64,000 nucleotides of DNA. Source: Apis mellifera. Its lineage: Eukaryota > Arthropoda > Insecta > Hymenoptera > Apidae. The notes under the pieces were generated by a model. The model saw only the letters and a list, made by a program, of their open reading frames with translations, had not been told where the DNA came from and did no database searches. Numbering within the stretch: the first letter of the stretch is position 1; every line of letters starts with the position of its first letter. The DNA lies in NCBI RefSeq assembly GCF_003254395.2, contig NC_037641.1, forward strand, positions 10,998,501 to 11,062,500, in the 5' to 3' direction. Positions 36,445-48,937 of the stretch are shown here, one piece after another. Both the position numbers and the translations under genes were made by a program.

Positions 36445-38455
36445 TCGGAGGCGGTGGTGCATCTAATATGAATGGCAGCGTCGCGCTATTTATTAAATAA
36501 ATCAACACTCCCCCCTCTCCACCCACCACGTACGCGTATATAGAGACGGGAGTACAGACAGGTTGGCATGGTCGAAGGTTATCGAGAGACGATGCTCGAA
36601 TCATAAATACGAGTGGTTGGTGTACGCGGCTTCAATAAACCCTCTCTTACCGAGTTTCAGCCCCCGGCTACCACCACCTTCTCCCGCTTTCAATAAGGCA
36701 AGTCCTTTCGGCCAGGTTGGTTTTCCCAGGGAAAACGGATACGTGGCGTAGTGTATATTGGCCCTCCTCCCCCTCCTCCTTCCTCCCCCCTCGAGTATCC
36801 AAAGTGGCTTTCGACGTCGTGTCGAGAGGACCCCTCCCCCATACATTCCCTCGATGAATATTCCTTCGATTCTTCCCATGTTATCGGTTGCCCGATCCAC
36901 AGATCCTCCTCTTCCGTGCTTCCGTTACAGCGTAACGCATCCGATTCGTATCAATCCTTACGTATACGCCGTCTGTGCAATCGTATCGCGCTACGTATTC
37001 TCCGATTGAATCGCTTAGATCGAGGATACGCGGATAAATTGTGAACGTTCGACGCGGAAAAGTAATCACGAGTCCCCCGAATCGAGAATTAATATCGAGA
37101 GAGAGAGAGAGAAATTTTCCATTTCGAGTACACGAATAGAAATACGAAACTTGAAACGGGAGAAAGGAGAAATTTCTCCCTGATCGTTTTCCTCCTTTCT
37201 CGATACTCGCTGAAAAAAAGAAACACTTTTTTTTTGGAAAAGTTACTTGATAACGTATCTGACGATTGTAGAAGGGAAGAAGAGCTGATCATTATCCTCG
37301 AAGGGGACGCGAATTCGAGGGCCTATCAAGCGCGTATCGTTTCCACGGGACGGTATTCTCGATCGATATTCAAGAATCGAAACGAAGATGAGCGTAATAA
37401 TAATAAAAACCGCCGCAGTTCCGCGTATCTTTCCTCGGGACGAAAATGGCGAAGGAGAAGCAGAGGAAGTGGAAAGGAAAAATATGCGCGGCAAATAATG
37501 AAAACCGGACTCGAATCGAAGCTCCCTCTCGCGAACGAGCTATGCCTCTCCGAAAGGGAAATAAATTAAAGAGTTACGAAAATTCCGGGGAGATGAGGGA
37601 GCGAAAGAGTTGTTAACTCGAGCGTGGAACACGAATCGAAGAAAAGAGAGAGCGAGAGGAAGGAGAATCGAGCGATCAACGGCGTTATAAATAGCCTGGG
37701 CGAGCGTTGGTTCGTCCACTGGATAATCACCGATTTAAAGAAAAAACAGCACGCGTGTACGAGCACTGGATTCATTTCGAACGATAATTTCTCGCGGCTA
37801 CTCTCCTCTTGTTTCCTTCCTTCCGCGTTGGCCCGAGAAATCGGGCGATTCCCGTGCGCGGAATTCATTTCCAAGATTGCGAGAATAAATTCAATAAATA
37901 TCGAGATAATCGCGCGCAATTAAGTATTATTCCTTATACCGAATAATCGATATGGATGGGATGTGGAAAGCAGCGTTAAGAGGCCGCGTATACGCTTGAA
38001 ATATTCTTTGGATAATTCAATTCCGAGGAAGAGAAGGAAATACGTTTAAATACGTTTAATTCCATCTACGACGATCTCGCGGATAAATCTGTCCGGGGAA
38101 AGTTCGGAAGACGTTCGAATATTGACCGAGGCAAAATAGTGCGGCGGATCGTTAACGAGTATCGTATCCTTGCCTGCATCCGGATCCACGTTAGGGCGGA
38201 GCTTAAATTGGCATCGTTTCTATTCTATTATTAACAGAAACATCGAAACGACAGCGCGCAAATATACAATTCGGTTTCCGATAGAGTGGAAAGGCCGGTA
38301 TAAAAGCATCATTACTGCAACAGGCGTTCATCGGTTTAGCGATATAATTACTTCTCCCCTCTCTTTCTCTCTCTCTGCCTTTGCGAACCCTCGTTTTCAT
38401 ATCTAAACCGCTAATTCCAATTAAATTCGATACGTTCATCGGCAACGTGCAACAA

Positions 38456-38462
<7 letters not shown>

Positions 38463-38486
<24 letters not shown>
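38463..38486. repeat. (AT)n microsatellite
   Basis: An AT dinucleotide run of about 24 bp. Confidence 0.9.
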
Positions 38487-38493
<7 letters not shown>

Positions 38494-39023
38494 CAGGCTA
38501 TTTTATTCAATTAATCGTACGCCATATTTACACCGTGAACGATACGAATCTCTGTGAAATTAACTCGTCTCCTTTACCAGCTCAAAGAAACAAATTGAAA
38601 AGTCGCGATCGATTCATCATTCGACAGCGTATTCGCACGTGTCAAAAAAAAAAAGAAAAATAAACGATTCTCCTCCTTTCGGATACGGAGCATTCAGTGG
38701 CGAGAGTATTCCATTCCGATTCGATCGTATCGGAGCGAGATTTAACGAGCGGAACGAATCATCGATCGCCCTTCTCATCCAAAGTCGCACGGAATTCGCA
38801 CGGGCGAGAGAGGCTGGAACGCGTGCCGACATCAATCTTTCGGTTCCGCAAAATGATTCTCAGCACGATTTCAGACGTTCAGAACGGGGAGAAAGAGAGG
38901 GGGGGGAGGGAAATCCCCCGGGAAACGCGTGCCACGTGGCCGCGCAACGCGTGCGAGTGAAATTCGAACGGGGAATACTGGCCACCCCACCGACATACTT
39001 CATAACTCTATCTACGTCTTCAG

Positions 39024-39129
39024 GGGTGCAGCCAGCGATCCTCGAGATCGTAGAAGAGGAGGACCTCCCTGACCTTGACAGACAGAGACCTTTTTCGCAT
39101 CGACAAATCCGTGGAAATAACGTGGGAAG
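39024..39129 (+). CDS. Internal exon, 106 nt, with an acidic segment
   Basis: The acceptor is CTACGTCTTCAG. One plus-strand frame is open: it enters with two bases, encodes 34 residues including VQPAILEIVEEEDLPDLD and then SHRQIRG, and ends with two bases at AAG|GTCAGG. A second donor, CAG|GTGTAA, lies six bases on but gives a different phase. Joining to the exon at 39204 restores an Arg codon and keeps the frame open to a stop. On the minus strand a different open reading with a GTATGT donor exists, so the strand is not certain; the short well-formed downstream intron favours plus. Confidence 0.35.
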
Positions 39130-39203
39130 GTCAGGTGTAACGGGCGGGAGTGGTAACGAGTCAATTTCTTCCCCTATCCTCTTCTCCTCCCTCTATTTTT
39201 CAG

Positions 39204-39336
39204 AATCGGTATATCCAACCCCGTGGATAGGAGGGGGATGGAAATCGAAAATTCGCCCGAAAAAGGGCAGATAGAATGTTTCAGATTGGTGGAGAGTATT
39301 GATTTTTCGTCGATGTCACGGGTGTGTAACGGGTGA
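39204..39336 (+). CDS. Probable terminal exon joined to 39024-39129 by a 74-nt intron
   Basis: It is preceded by one of the best acceptors in the window: a long pyrimidine stretch ending CTATTTTTCAG. In the phase supplied by the upstream exon it encodes 43 residues with mixed composition (IGISNPVDRRGMEIEN, GQIECFRLVES, MSRVCNG) and stops at TGA. A 74-nt intron with a pyrimidine-rich 3' half is typical of insects. No domain is recognisable. The exon could continue if the weak GTGAAA donor just before the stop were used. Upstream exons of this gene were not found within the nearest few kilobases. Confidence 0.35.
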
Positions 39337-41842
39337 AATTCGCGTAAAGTCGTGTCTCTCGCATCGGTATCGTCGATATTTACGCGGCTACATTGATTTT
39401 AGATTGCGCAGGTGAGCACGTAACTGCGTAAATAATGAGACTCGCCCACGCGGAACGATGTTTTATTCATCGGCCGACGACCGATTGAACCGATGCGCCC
39501 AACCACCGCCGGATGAAAAACTTTTAATTCCCCCGTGAAAAATCGTCCGGAAGCGACAGAGCGTTTCCCGGACTCGAAGGACGCCCGGCCGACCGCCGAT
39601 CATCTAACAGGCAGATAGGTTACTCGTTATTCCCTCCGAGAGAAAATTATTCGAATCGAGAACGCCTCCTCGCGTTTATTTCGCTCGTTCGACAATCAAA
39701 ATTGTCATCGCGTTCGTAATATCTGTATCCCGGCCCGTTTGCAGCCCGCGTTTGTTACACCGCGCGTATAATAATTTATTGCTCGGCCCGGGATTCTTCC
39801 ACCCGTTTCCCACCTCCTCCTCGACCTCGGTGTCGAGTAATATCGAGAAACCAGCTCTTTGTCGCTCCTCGAAAACAGCCTCCTCGATACAGGTTGAAAT
39901 TGCATCGAGGATATTTTGCGCCGATTCATATTGCGACTATCCGAGAGATCGCGTCCCTCCTCCTCTTCTCCCCCTTCCCCGTGATTATCCGACACGACGG
40001 TATGCCGTAACGATAATGGAAAACTTGGAATATTGCTTGCGAATCGGTATCGAATTCGTCTCATCGAGGCTGGTAATAAATAACGAGAGGGTTGTAAATA
40101 TCTTTCGTTCTTTCCATCCTCCTCTTATCCAGAAACGTCTCGGGACGAATATTCCAAGGAATTGAGAATTAAGAAAGCGTGCAACGCGGTGGCACGACGG
40201 AAAGGGACCACGATCTCTCGGACCTCCCTCGTTCTTTCTTCTCACACACATATATATATACACACGCACGTGACAAGGATTTCAGTAGCGTGACAAACAC
40301 GAGTGCCATAAAACGAGGCACAGCCGCTTACGTAACAAATCGCTGGATCGATCGAAACGACTCGCACCCTCCCCCTCTGTACACCCGTTCAAAACATTTC
40401 CAGCCACGTGACCAATTTCACGAACCAATTGTGAACCCGTGCCTTCCCTCTGTCCTTACCGTGCCTCCGACAAAGGTGAAACGTGTTTTGTTAGACGAAG
40501 AGGGGGGCGGCATTCGGAATTGCAATTAGCGAGGCTGGAAGGAACGAGGCGATCGGTGGCGCGAGGAGAAAAGAGGGACGTAACGCACGGTTCACGAGTC
40601 AAATTTCATTTCAGAAGGAAGGATCGCGCGATCTTTCCGCCGCCGTTCACCCCCTCGAGGAGAAAAATCTGAATTATGTTATGTTCCGCGGGTAAATCAA
40701 ACGGGATCAAAGGGATCGGTAATTTAGTAGCAATTTAAATTTAAATCGGGGAGGCTAACCCCTTGACCGCGATCAAGATCTACGTTATTGAATTCTTTTT
40801 CTCCTCCTTCTATCCTCGGGACAGGATGAAACGGGCGAGGAGAGACGATCGAGACGGCGTAGAGGAGGGAAGAGAGAGGGAGAGGGAGAGGCTCGTGGTT
40901 ACCCCGAGGGGGTTGGAGTATACACGGGTGTCTCGATGTATGGGGCACCAAAGTGGCAATGATTCCCTCACGGCTCGTAACGGTTTGCACGGGCCGGGCT
41001 TGCATTTCCTGCTTGTTCCACCAAACGATTCAGACGCATAACTTCCGTTCACTCCGCCCGACCGCAAGGTCAGAGGTGAGCGCCGTGCATAACGTCCACG
41101 TCGCTCCGGCCTGGCTAACTTTCGACATTATTCGCGTTACTGCTCCTAGCTTTGCTACGGACCTTGCCTACACCTCCGACCATTATTATTCCCCTATCCC
41201 TCCCTCCACACATTGCCAGACTTCCCCATTCGTTTCCTTTTCTTTTTTTCGTGCCTAACAAATCGGCCGACTGATTTTTCGATATCCACTTCTTGGAAAA
41301 GAAAAAGGAGGAAGAGAGAGGAAAAGGCAATATAGCTTGTAAGGACGTCGATCGCTCGAAGCCACGCTTCGAGGAGTTTCACAGGAGATTCGACCTCCTT
41401 CCTTTCTTTTTTCTTTCTTTCGATCGGATTAAAGCGAAGACAAATAGGTAGGTTCGATTTTACAGGGAAGCAAAGTTTCGTTTCCGGACGAGATAAATCG
41501 TCGACTTCCGCGTTTCGGTCGATACGAGAGGAAGGGAAGATACCAACCCTTTCGAGGAAAAAAAGAACAGAGTGAAGAGAGAGGGTTCTTGATAGGCGGC
41601 TCTGCGAAAAGGAGCCTCGTCCGACAAAAAGGATCGTCATTGGTTTCCCCGAGCTAAGCTTAACAAATTCCCTGTGTCGGTTTCGGTATTCACGCCTGGC
41701 GTGCATCGACGACGCGTGAATCGGGGGAAAGGTACAAAGGCGTGCACGGCGAGGACGAGCGATACCACGGATGCTTCAGGTCTTCGGGCCGCGCCGCGAG
41801 AGAGAGAAAGAGAGAGAGAGTTAGCTGGTCGTCAAAGAGTGG

Positions 41843-42076
41843 CTAAGACGCGTTGCACCTTGAGCGAGCGATGAACGGCTCGTTGACCAACACTCGTTGG
41901 TCCATCGTGGAGAGGTCCATAATGCTCCGTAACACCCTCTTCAGAAGCGCCTTATTCACGTGGAGCCCCATGAAAGCTCGTAATATCCACGAGCAGCAGT
42001 CTCGGGGGGGGCGCCTGCGCACGCGCGACCGCGAGACGTCCAGACTCTCTCTCTCTCTCTCCTCTTCCGCGGCCAT
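41843..42076 (-). CDS. ORF with an amphipathic helical C-terminal half (77 aa), coding status uncertain
   Basis: The minus strand carries a frame whose 5' part is GA-microsatellite-derived Glu/Arg sequence. After an acceptor-like GCGTGCGCAG it becomes well mixed (FMGLHVNKALLKRVLRSIMD, then TMDQRVLVNEPF) and stops at TAG. It could be a short terminal exon starting near 42019. The plus strand is open over the same bases (MNGSLTNTRWS...). An inverted repeat GACCAAC/GTTGGTC lies within it. Confidence 0.15.
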   Translation of the reverse strand: MAAEEERERESLDVSRSRVRRRPPRDCCSWILRAFMGLHVNKALLKRVLRSIMDLSTMDQRVLVNEPFIARSRCNAS

Positions 42077-45000
42077 AATTACGAGACGTTAATTACACGA
42101 TGAATGCACCCGCGGCATAGGAGAGAGCCGCGTCACTCGAGAGCGGTGAGCTTTCAAGGGTAATGCGGCAGCCACTCAGGTACACCAGATGGTGTCGATT
42201 CGTTCGAGCTCGCTCTTTTATATCCAGAGTGTTGTTGTTCCGGCTCCAGTTCCGATAATAAGGATCGCATATGCCCCCTAATCGCCTCTTACAATAACTA
42301 TCAACGGGATTCTCTCACGAGAATCGTCTGTCTCTCCTCCTTCTCTCCATGCGGCGAAACTTGCTTGGTTTTATTTTTCTTTTTCTTTTTTAGTTTAAGA
42401 AAAGAGGGGGAAAGGTTTAATCGTGGTTAAACACACGTAGATTCGTAGATTCGTATCTCGGCGCGGTCGAAAGAATTAGCTCGAGCGTGCGGGGATCCAA
42501 GTGCGCGGCGCGACTTCTTCTCTGCGACCTATGTATTCGCCAACGCTAACTCCCGTTCTTAATTAGCGAACGAATCTACTTTGAGCCGCTTTTTTTTTTT
42601 TTTTTTCAAATCGATGATTCGCAAAGTAGTTCGCGGGGTCGATGACTCAACCAGTTGGCGCGGATTCGAGGGAAGAAATCGCTGGTACGAGTGTGGTAGT
42701 AGCGCCGACCGATATTCAAAGTGATGCCGGTTAGGTTAGCTAAACTAAACTGGCTTTAGAATTTACGGTATTCCGTCTTCTCCTCTCCCGTCTTTTCTCA
42801 AACCCTCCAACCTGTTTCCGTTAACCGCCACTTCGCCCCGGTTGACTCCTCGATCGTACGTTGCTCGACGAGATTTATCGATAAAAATGCACGAGGCGGG
42901 AAAAAACGCTTGAAAACGAAGATAACTCGGATAAAACGGATCTCCATTATCCTGAGGTGAAAGGTAATCAATAACAGGGGATAAATTTAATCAAGTACGT
43001 GACTCGGTTATTACTCGTTTGGCACCCGGGATTCGAGTGTTCGAAATCGAATCAATGATTCACCGCGCGTTCTTCGGTCACGACTGTATACGCTTATTCC
43101 GCGCTCCACTTCTCCCGAGAATATCATTCTCCCCGTTGATATTTTATCCGGATTTATACGGTGATAAACGGCGGAACACAAACGAGGTGGGTGGCGCTTA
43201 ACGCTTGCTCGTCAATTATTATTGTTCTAACCATCGATAAGATTCCATTGCTTTTATCGTCGGGTGATACACGTAACCGCCGCGTAACCGGCGCCCCGCC
43301 GCCAAGGCCTTCTGCAAATTTATAGCCGATACATGATTTATCGGCCGGCTCGGCAATTAAATCGCAGTTTATATTAAGCCAGTCTGCGAAATCCATAAAG
43401 GGTTATTACCGTTGGAGATAAACCGGGTGGACCAGGAGGGGACCCCAGAAGTTCCCGATTAAATTAAGCCAAATTAGCCGCGCAGGGGAATGAATAATTT
43501 TCCGACTTTCGAAAATATGACACCGAAACGATCAGAGTTACGTTACGTTTCTTCCAATCCCATCGATAACGAAACCGAACAATATTCGAGATGAAGTCTC
43601 TGAGATCTAATCATCCTCGAACGAAACGATGAAAGAGAGTAGGGGAACCAAGATTTATATCATAATATAATTTTCAAAGAGCCGCTAATCTTCGAAAACC
43701 TTCTCCTTCCTCGAACGAATACGGGTACACTGTGTGACAATCGTTACGCCCTCATCAAACGGAAAATTCAAACGGAAGCCGCTGTTTCAAACCGATATTC
43801 AACTTCTTTAAGCGTCATCGATTTTACTCGATGATCCTCGAAATATATCGAATAAATAAATAAAAGGGTAGAGAGGGAGATTTTATCGGGAGATCTTTTC
43901 TCCGACAAAGTTCTTCCTCCTCTACTCTCCCTCAAGGGAAGCTGAGATGAATACGAAAACTACGGGACAAAAGTCGGTTCGGAAAGAAACTTCCATTTAT
44001 ACCAGATGCCATTCGAAAGAGACAAACTGCTACGAGCAAGAACATGGAAACGCGTATACGCGCGCCCAACCACCACGGTTAAGTTTTACGAGCGTCCGTG
44101 AACCCCAACGGAAAGCTTTGTGGATAGGTCACGAACATCGGCGAGCAACACACGGATCGTGAACCGTAGACAGGTCGACAGCTGTAGCGACAGTCGTAAC
44201 GCTAAACCAAATCGAATAACGAGGAAGGGAAAAGTAGCACGGAAAGAGCGAGAAACTGTGCCTTTACACTCGCGTTTCTGAGGATTCCGGTGAGGACGAA
44301 GCGAAGCATCTTCGTCCATCTTCGTCAGTTTAACAATGAGAGTTTATTCCAAGACGCGTATCATTACGAAATTCTCTAATTTTTTTATCAAAATAAAAGA
44401 GAAAAGAATGAAGAAAGAGTTCGAAATGTTAACGAAAAGAATTATTACGGCGTCTTTTATTCCCCGATACTCCATCATTTTTATTTACCGTGAAAATTTG
44501 CCGTCCCTTGTCAACGATCGATCGCAAAGAGGAGACAGGATCGAAATTTTCCCTGTAGCAAACGGTCAGAAGCAACGCCATCACTTAGCCGACCATCGAC
44601 AAACCCCATGAGCCAAAGTCAATAGCTAATATTGCCCGTTTAGATCGAGCTCGGACGAACGCAGAGAATGCCTCCTCGTTCAAAATGAAACTCCCCTTTG
44701 CCACCCCCCTCGTCATCTAATTCTCTCGGTACATCTCGCTCTCTCTCCCTCCCCCCTTCCGTTCCCATTCTATCCCGCCTAGTTCCCGACCGAATGTTAT
44801 TCAAACGAACACGTCTTCGTTCGACGCGCTCCCGTTTCCCCGATATCGGTAATTAGTTATAAACATTGGTGCCATTGACGTAACCGAGCCAATATTGTTT
44901 TATATGCGATAGAGTTCGAATCAGGGGGGCGAAAAGGCAACTATACAGCCCCCCTCCCCCCTCGTACGTTTGGTTAAACGGTCACGCGTCGACCGATGTC

Positions 45001-45675
45001 GTCCAAACGACGACTTATATATTCATGCGATCGATCGATTCCCGCTATTCAACGAATTAAACGTTTGTTACTCCGTGTCACGCGATTTCCATGTTTATCC
45101 AGAAAGAAGAGAAGAATTCGATTCCCGATTCGGGAAAGAAGAATGTAACGACTTTTTTAATCTCCGAGGCGCGACGGAATCTTTCGATCTTCTCTCCTGT
45201 CCGAGAACGCAAGCGACTGAGAATTCTGTACCCTCCCACTTATCTCACGAACCGGGGATACCAAACTCGAGCCTCGATCGTTTCGCATCGGATTGTATCA
45301 CACGAGCTGGTATTCTCCGCATTTGCGAACGCTTGCACGAGCTCCTCGAAGACCAACGCGAAGACTGAGAAAAACAGGAGGAGGAGATCTCGATGATATT
45401 AGAAAATCTTCCCCTCCTGAGAGGAGAAGGAAAGGGACAGTCCTCCAAGCATATATATACCCCTCCTTCCTTTCTTCATAGGGGGTTTTCGTCCCCCGTT
45501 TCGTGGTTTTGTTCCTTTCCCACAACGGTGTATGGTCTATTAGTCTCTATCGTCGAATAATTACATCCTTGGATTATTAACCACCGCCCCATCGTTATTG
45601 TTCCCCGTGTATCTCCGTGTAAAAATCGCGTTCGAGACGTGTAAGCAACGCGAAGGAAACGGCGAGGGGTCGGAA

Positions 45676-45713
45676 CGCGCGCGCGCGCGCGCGTACACGC
45701 ACACGCACCCGCT
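45676..45713. repeat. (CG)n followed by CA/CG alternating tract
   Basis: About nine CG dinucleotides followed by TACACGCACACGCAC, a mostly alternating purine-pyrimidine stretch of about 35 bases. Confidence 0.9.
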
Positions 45714-47351
45714 CCATCGCGACAATAGCGGAAATAGCTACTGATTCGAAATCCCTTGTGCACTCGACATTAATTCTCGCTACTCGGCGAGTCCCTTCTC
45801 AGAAGAAAAAACAACGAATGGATCGGTAGGCGGCAGTGACAGAGGCGAGGAAGAGGAACGGGGAGTGGGGGAAGGAAAGAGAGAAGTGGTGAAAGAAGAA
45901 AGGCAAGTGTGAAGATACCGACTACGTGTAAGAGGAACGCAGGATGTTCATCCGCGATATTTTTTAACGGGTGGATACAGTTCCAAACACGAAGATAAGT
46001 TTCGCAACGATCCCTTATAACAATATATTTTGCTACGTACGATTAGTAAATACGATTGCAAAATTTATATATATGTGTGTACGACGATAATTACGCGTGA
46101 CGATCTTCTTGGAAATCTTTATAGGAAGCTTATGTAAAAGTTAACGTAATCGCGAATAAATATCCAATGTCTGTATCTTTCTCTGTGTATACAAATTTAT
46201 CTAAACGTTCTGAATAATAGTTTCAATAGTTTCGCGAAAACGCAGTAAACAAAATTTTTTACGACAATGCCGACTATCGGACATTGTTTATCAACGAAAC
46301 GTGTTACCAAAGTGCGAATATACGCTATATAAACTACGCAATTAAATTATCGATATAAAATTTAAAATTAAAGGCTCACCGATCGTAGTCGAAGACGAAA
46401 CGACGCAGTTACTCAGCGCGAAGATATGTCACCCTCCAATGATTCATCGTTGTCCGCCGCGCTTCGTTTCGATGCACCTGTTCGATTGCACTTTACCGTC
46501 ACACTTCATACACAACCGTCAAATTCCTGTTGCGCCCCCTCCCGCGTCATCGCCGCGCGAAAACGACCGGCGATCCTCGACACGAAAACGAATTTCGAAA
46601 TATTTCGATTCCTTCCTTCTATCGGGACCTGCCCTTTGCCACGGTTCCCACGATATAACCGGTTCCACTAGCGCATTCGCGATCGTTAATTCCTCAAAAT
46701 TCTTCACGCCCGAAAACAAAAAAATAATCACCTCTTCGACGCGAAGACGACAATTCGCTTACTACGACGTGACGCTTTCACGAAAATGCTTCGTAACACT
46801 CGCGTATTATTCACTCGCCACGATTATCCACGCCTGAAATAACGCATAACTCTTTCTCTTTCTCTCAACTCGGTGCAACGCGCAATAAAAGACACATGGT
46901 AAAGAAAAAATTCACGACGAAATCACGATTCGATTATTTTCGTAACGATATCGCGCCACTCGCCCGTACACGACCGAATCCACCGAAGTCACGATACACA
47001 CTGAACGTTGTGTCCTTCGAAAGAATGTACGGTGTCGAACTATGCTTTTGTTTACCTTTCACAGCGGACGAAATAATATTGCGACATAATATTACGATAC
47101 CGAGAATTATCTAGCTTCGAGGGTTCTACGAATTCGCGTGATTAAACAACAACTGCCGTTACTCGACAATTTCCATTGCGATTATCGCGATCGACTTTCG
47201 AGAAATATATCGAGTACCGGCCGGTCTCGAACTCTCCGCTGTCAACTTCACGTCGTTGCGCGAAACGTTGTCGCAGATCGTTCGTTTTGTCATTATGGCG
47301 GTGACGCGAATGAAAAATTATATACCGTGGATGAAGAAAAATATAACTCAC

Positions 47352-47435
47352 GACGATGGTATATCGTAGGATGATCACCACGGTCGCGAGGCACGTTGCA
47401 CAGTGCCGAGTTAATCGAGATTTCGCGGGCTCCTC
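47352..47435 (-). CDS. Possible 84-nt internal exon with a hydrophobic helix
   Basis: The acceptor (GCTCTTCCAACGTCGCAG) and donor (GTC|GTGAGT) are both good and the length is a multiple of three. The phase-0 reading is EEPAKSRLTRHC followed by ATCLATVVIILRY, a short hydrophobic stretch. A second frame is also open. It sits at the edge of a CpG- and CT-rich stretch (47.4-47.7 kb), so it could instead be a 5' leader exon of a minus-strand gene. Confidence 0.25.
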
Positions 47436-48120
47436 CTGCGACGTTGGAAGAGCGCGAATGCACACGGGATGCGCGCGTCCCGGCGGCTGCGCGTGCACTG
47501 CCCGCGCGGTTCCCGTACCAATACCCCCCCACCCTCTCCTCTCCGTCTTCTTCTGCAGAAACGAGCGTATACGGGACCCCATGTCCCTTTCTCGTCCTCT
47601 CTCTCTTCCCCCCTCCCTTCCCGCCGCCAGTTCTCGCTCTCTCCCTTCCTCCCACTGGCTCGTCCTTTTTCTCTTTCTCCCAATCTCGAAATCCCCTGTA
47701 CCACTACCGAGAGTCAATCCCTTCTCCGGTCAACGTAAATAGCGTACGGAGAATCAGTACGTACCTGGACATTGTCCTTGGATACGATGATATTCCTATA
47801 AACAGAAGGAGAGATTTCGTTGTTTTGCATCGTTTATTATTGGCTTGATTACCGCCGTTACACGGCCGCAATTGCACGGGACATTTCGAATTTTTTGCGC
47901 GACTCGCGATCACCCGAGCATCTCGGTCGTAACTTTTTTCGCTTATTAAGAAACCGTACGAGAGACTTTAAGCGGAAATCGTGTTGTACGAGGCACAACT
48001 AGGAGGGTATTGAATTTTAAGCGGGAAACATTTGAATTACGTTACGACGAACGTTTTTTCTCGTATATGGCGAAATGATTCGATGGAACATTTTAATAAA
48101 TATCTCGATATTACAAACAC

Positions 48121-48122
<2 letters not shown>

Positions 48123-48157
<35 letters not shown>
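48123..48157. repeat. (AT)n microsatellite
   Basis: A pure AT dinucleotide run of about 35 bp in an AT-rich surround. Confidence 0.97.
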
Positions 48158-48158
<1 letters not shown>

Positions 48159-48884
48159 GAAGAAAAGAAACCAGTTATTCAACTTGTGCGTTGACCTTAA
48201 TATAATACGCATCGAAATATTCGAAAAGATGTGTCGGGAATTCGCACGGAAAGATTTTCAAAATTAAAGGTAAGGAATTTTTAATCAACCGAAATGGAAC
48301 AGTGGTCTTCGAATCCGTCCGAATTTTACGGTTCATCAACCGTATGCCCGTCTACATTAATATTAATTACCTTATTTCGAAACTCTGACGGACTACCCTC
48401 CGAGTCCCTCTCAATGTCGTCGGCTCTTCGTCCCTTGTATGCCCCAACCGAGACAACTCGACACGCGTTCTTACACGCACGTTTCTACATAAAAGCGGAT
48501 GCATGTGTGATACGAGTCTCGAGCGTTAGACCCGAGCGTGTGACGCCTCTCGAAACGTGCATCTTATCGCTATCCCTTCTGTGAATTCTAAATTAATTTT
48601 CATGCCGTTCAAAATCGACGTCGATCGTCCTTCCTTCCTTCCTTCCCTCCCTCCCTCCCTCGTGAACAATATAAAGTTTCATTCCATTCAATTTCAACAC
48701 GGGATACACGTTCGATTCAATAACTCGTTACACGCGATAATATATATCGGGGCGTGAAGAACAGCCGGATCGATGTAAAGATAGGAGCTGTTGCGTAGGA
48801 GGAAAAGCGCGGTCCAATATATCTCCATCATCGAGAAGACACGGTGTGAACGAGACTTTAAGGAGTCAACGATTCACGATACGC

Positions 48885-48885
<1 letters not shown>

Positions 48886-48932
<47 letters not shown>
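48886..48932. repeat. (TA)n microsatellite
   Basis: A pure TA dinucleotide run of about 47 bp, less than 1 kb from the AT run at 48123. Confidence 0.97.

Positions 48933-48937
<5 letters not shown>

Larger units (their letters stand above)
39337..47351. other. Long stretch with no supported gene
   Basis: GA/CT repeats, a poly-T run at 42591-42606 and CpG-rich patches are present. Apart from the uncertain minus-strand ORF near 41.9 kb, no frame has good splice sites. A minus-strand donor at 46378 (CG|GTGAGC) has no open frame leading into it. Confidence 0.4.

Noticed and set aside
44905..44920. tRNA B-box-like GTTCGAATC
   Set aside because: No A box or cloverleaf can be drawn upstream; TTCGAATC words are common here because of base composition.
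44970..45368. 132-codon plus frame with mixed composition
   Set aside because: It lacks an ATG start, has no good acceptor, and its length is compatible with chance.
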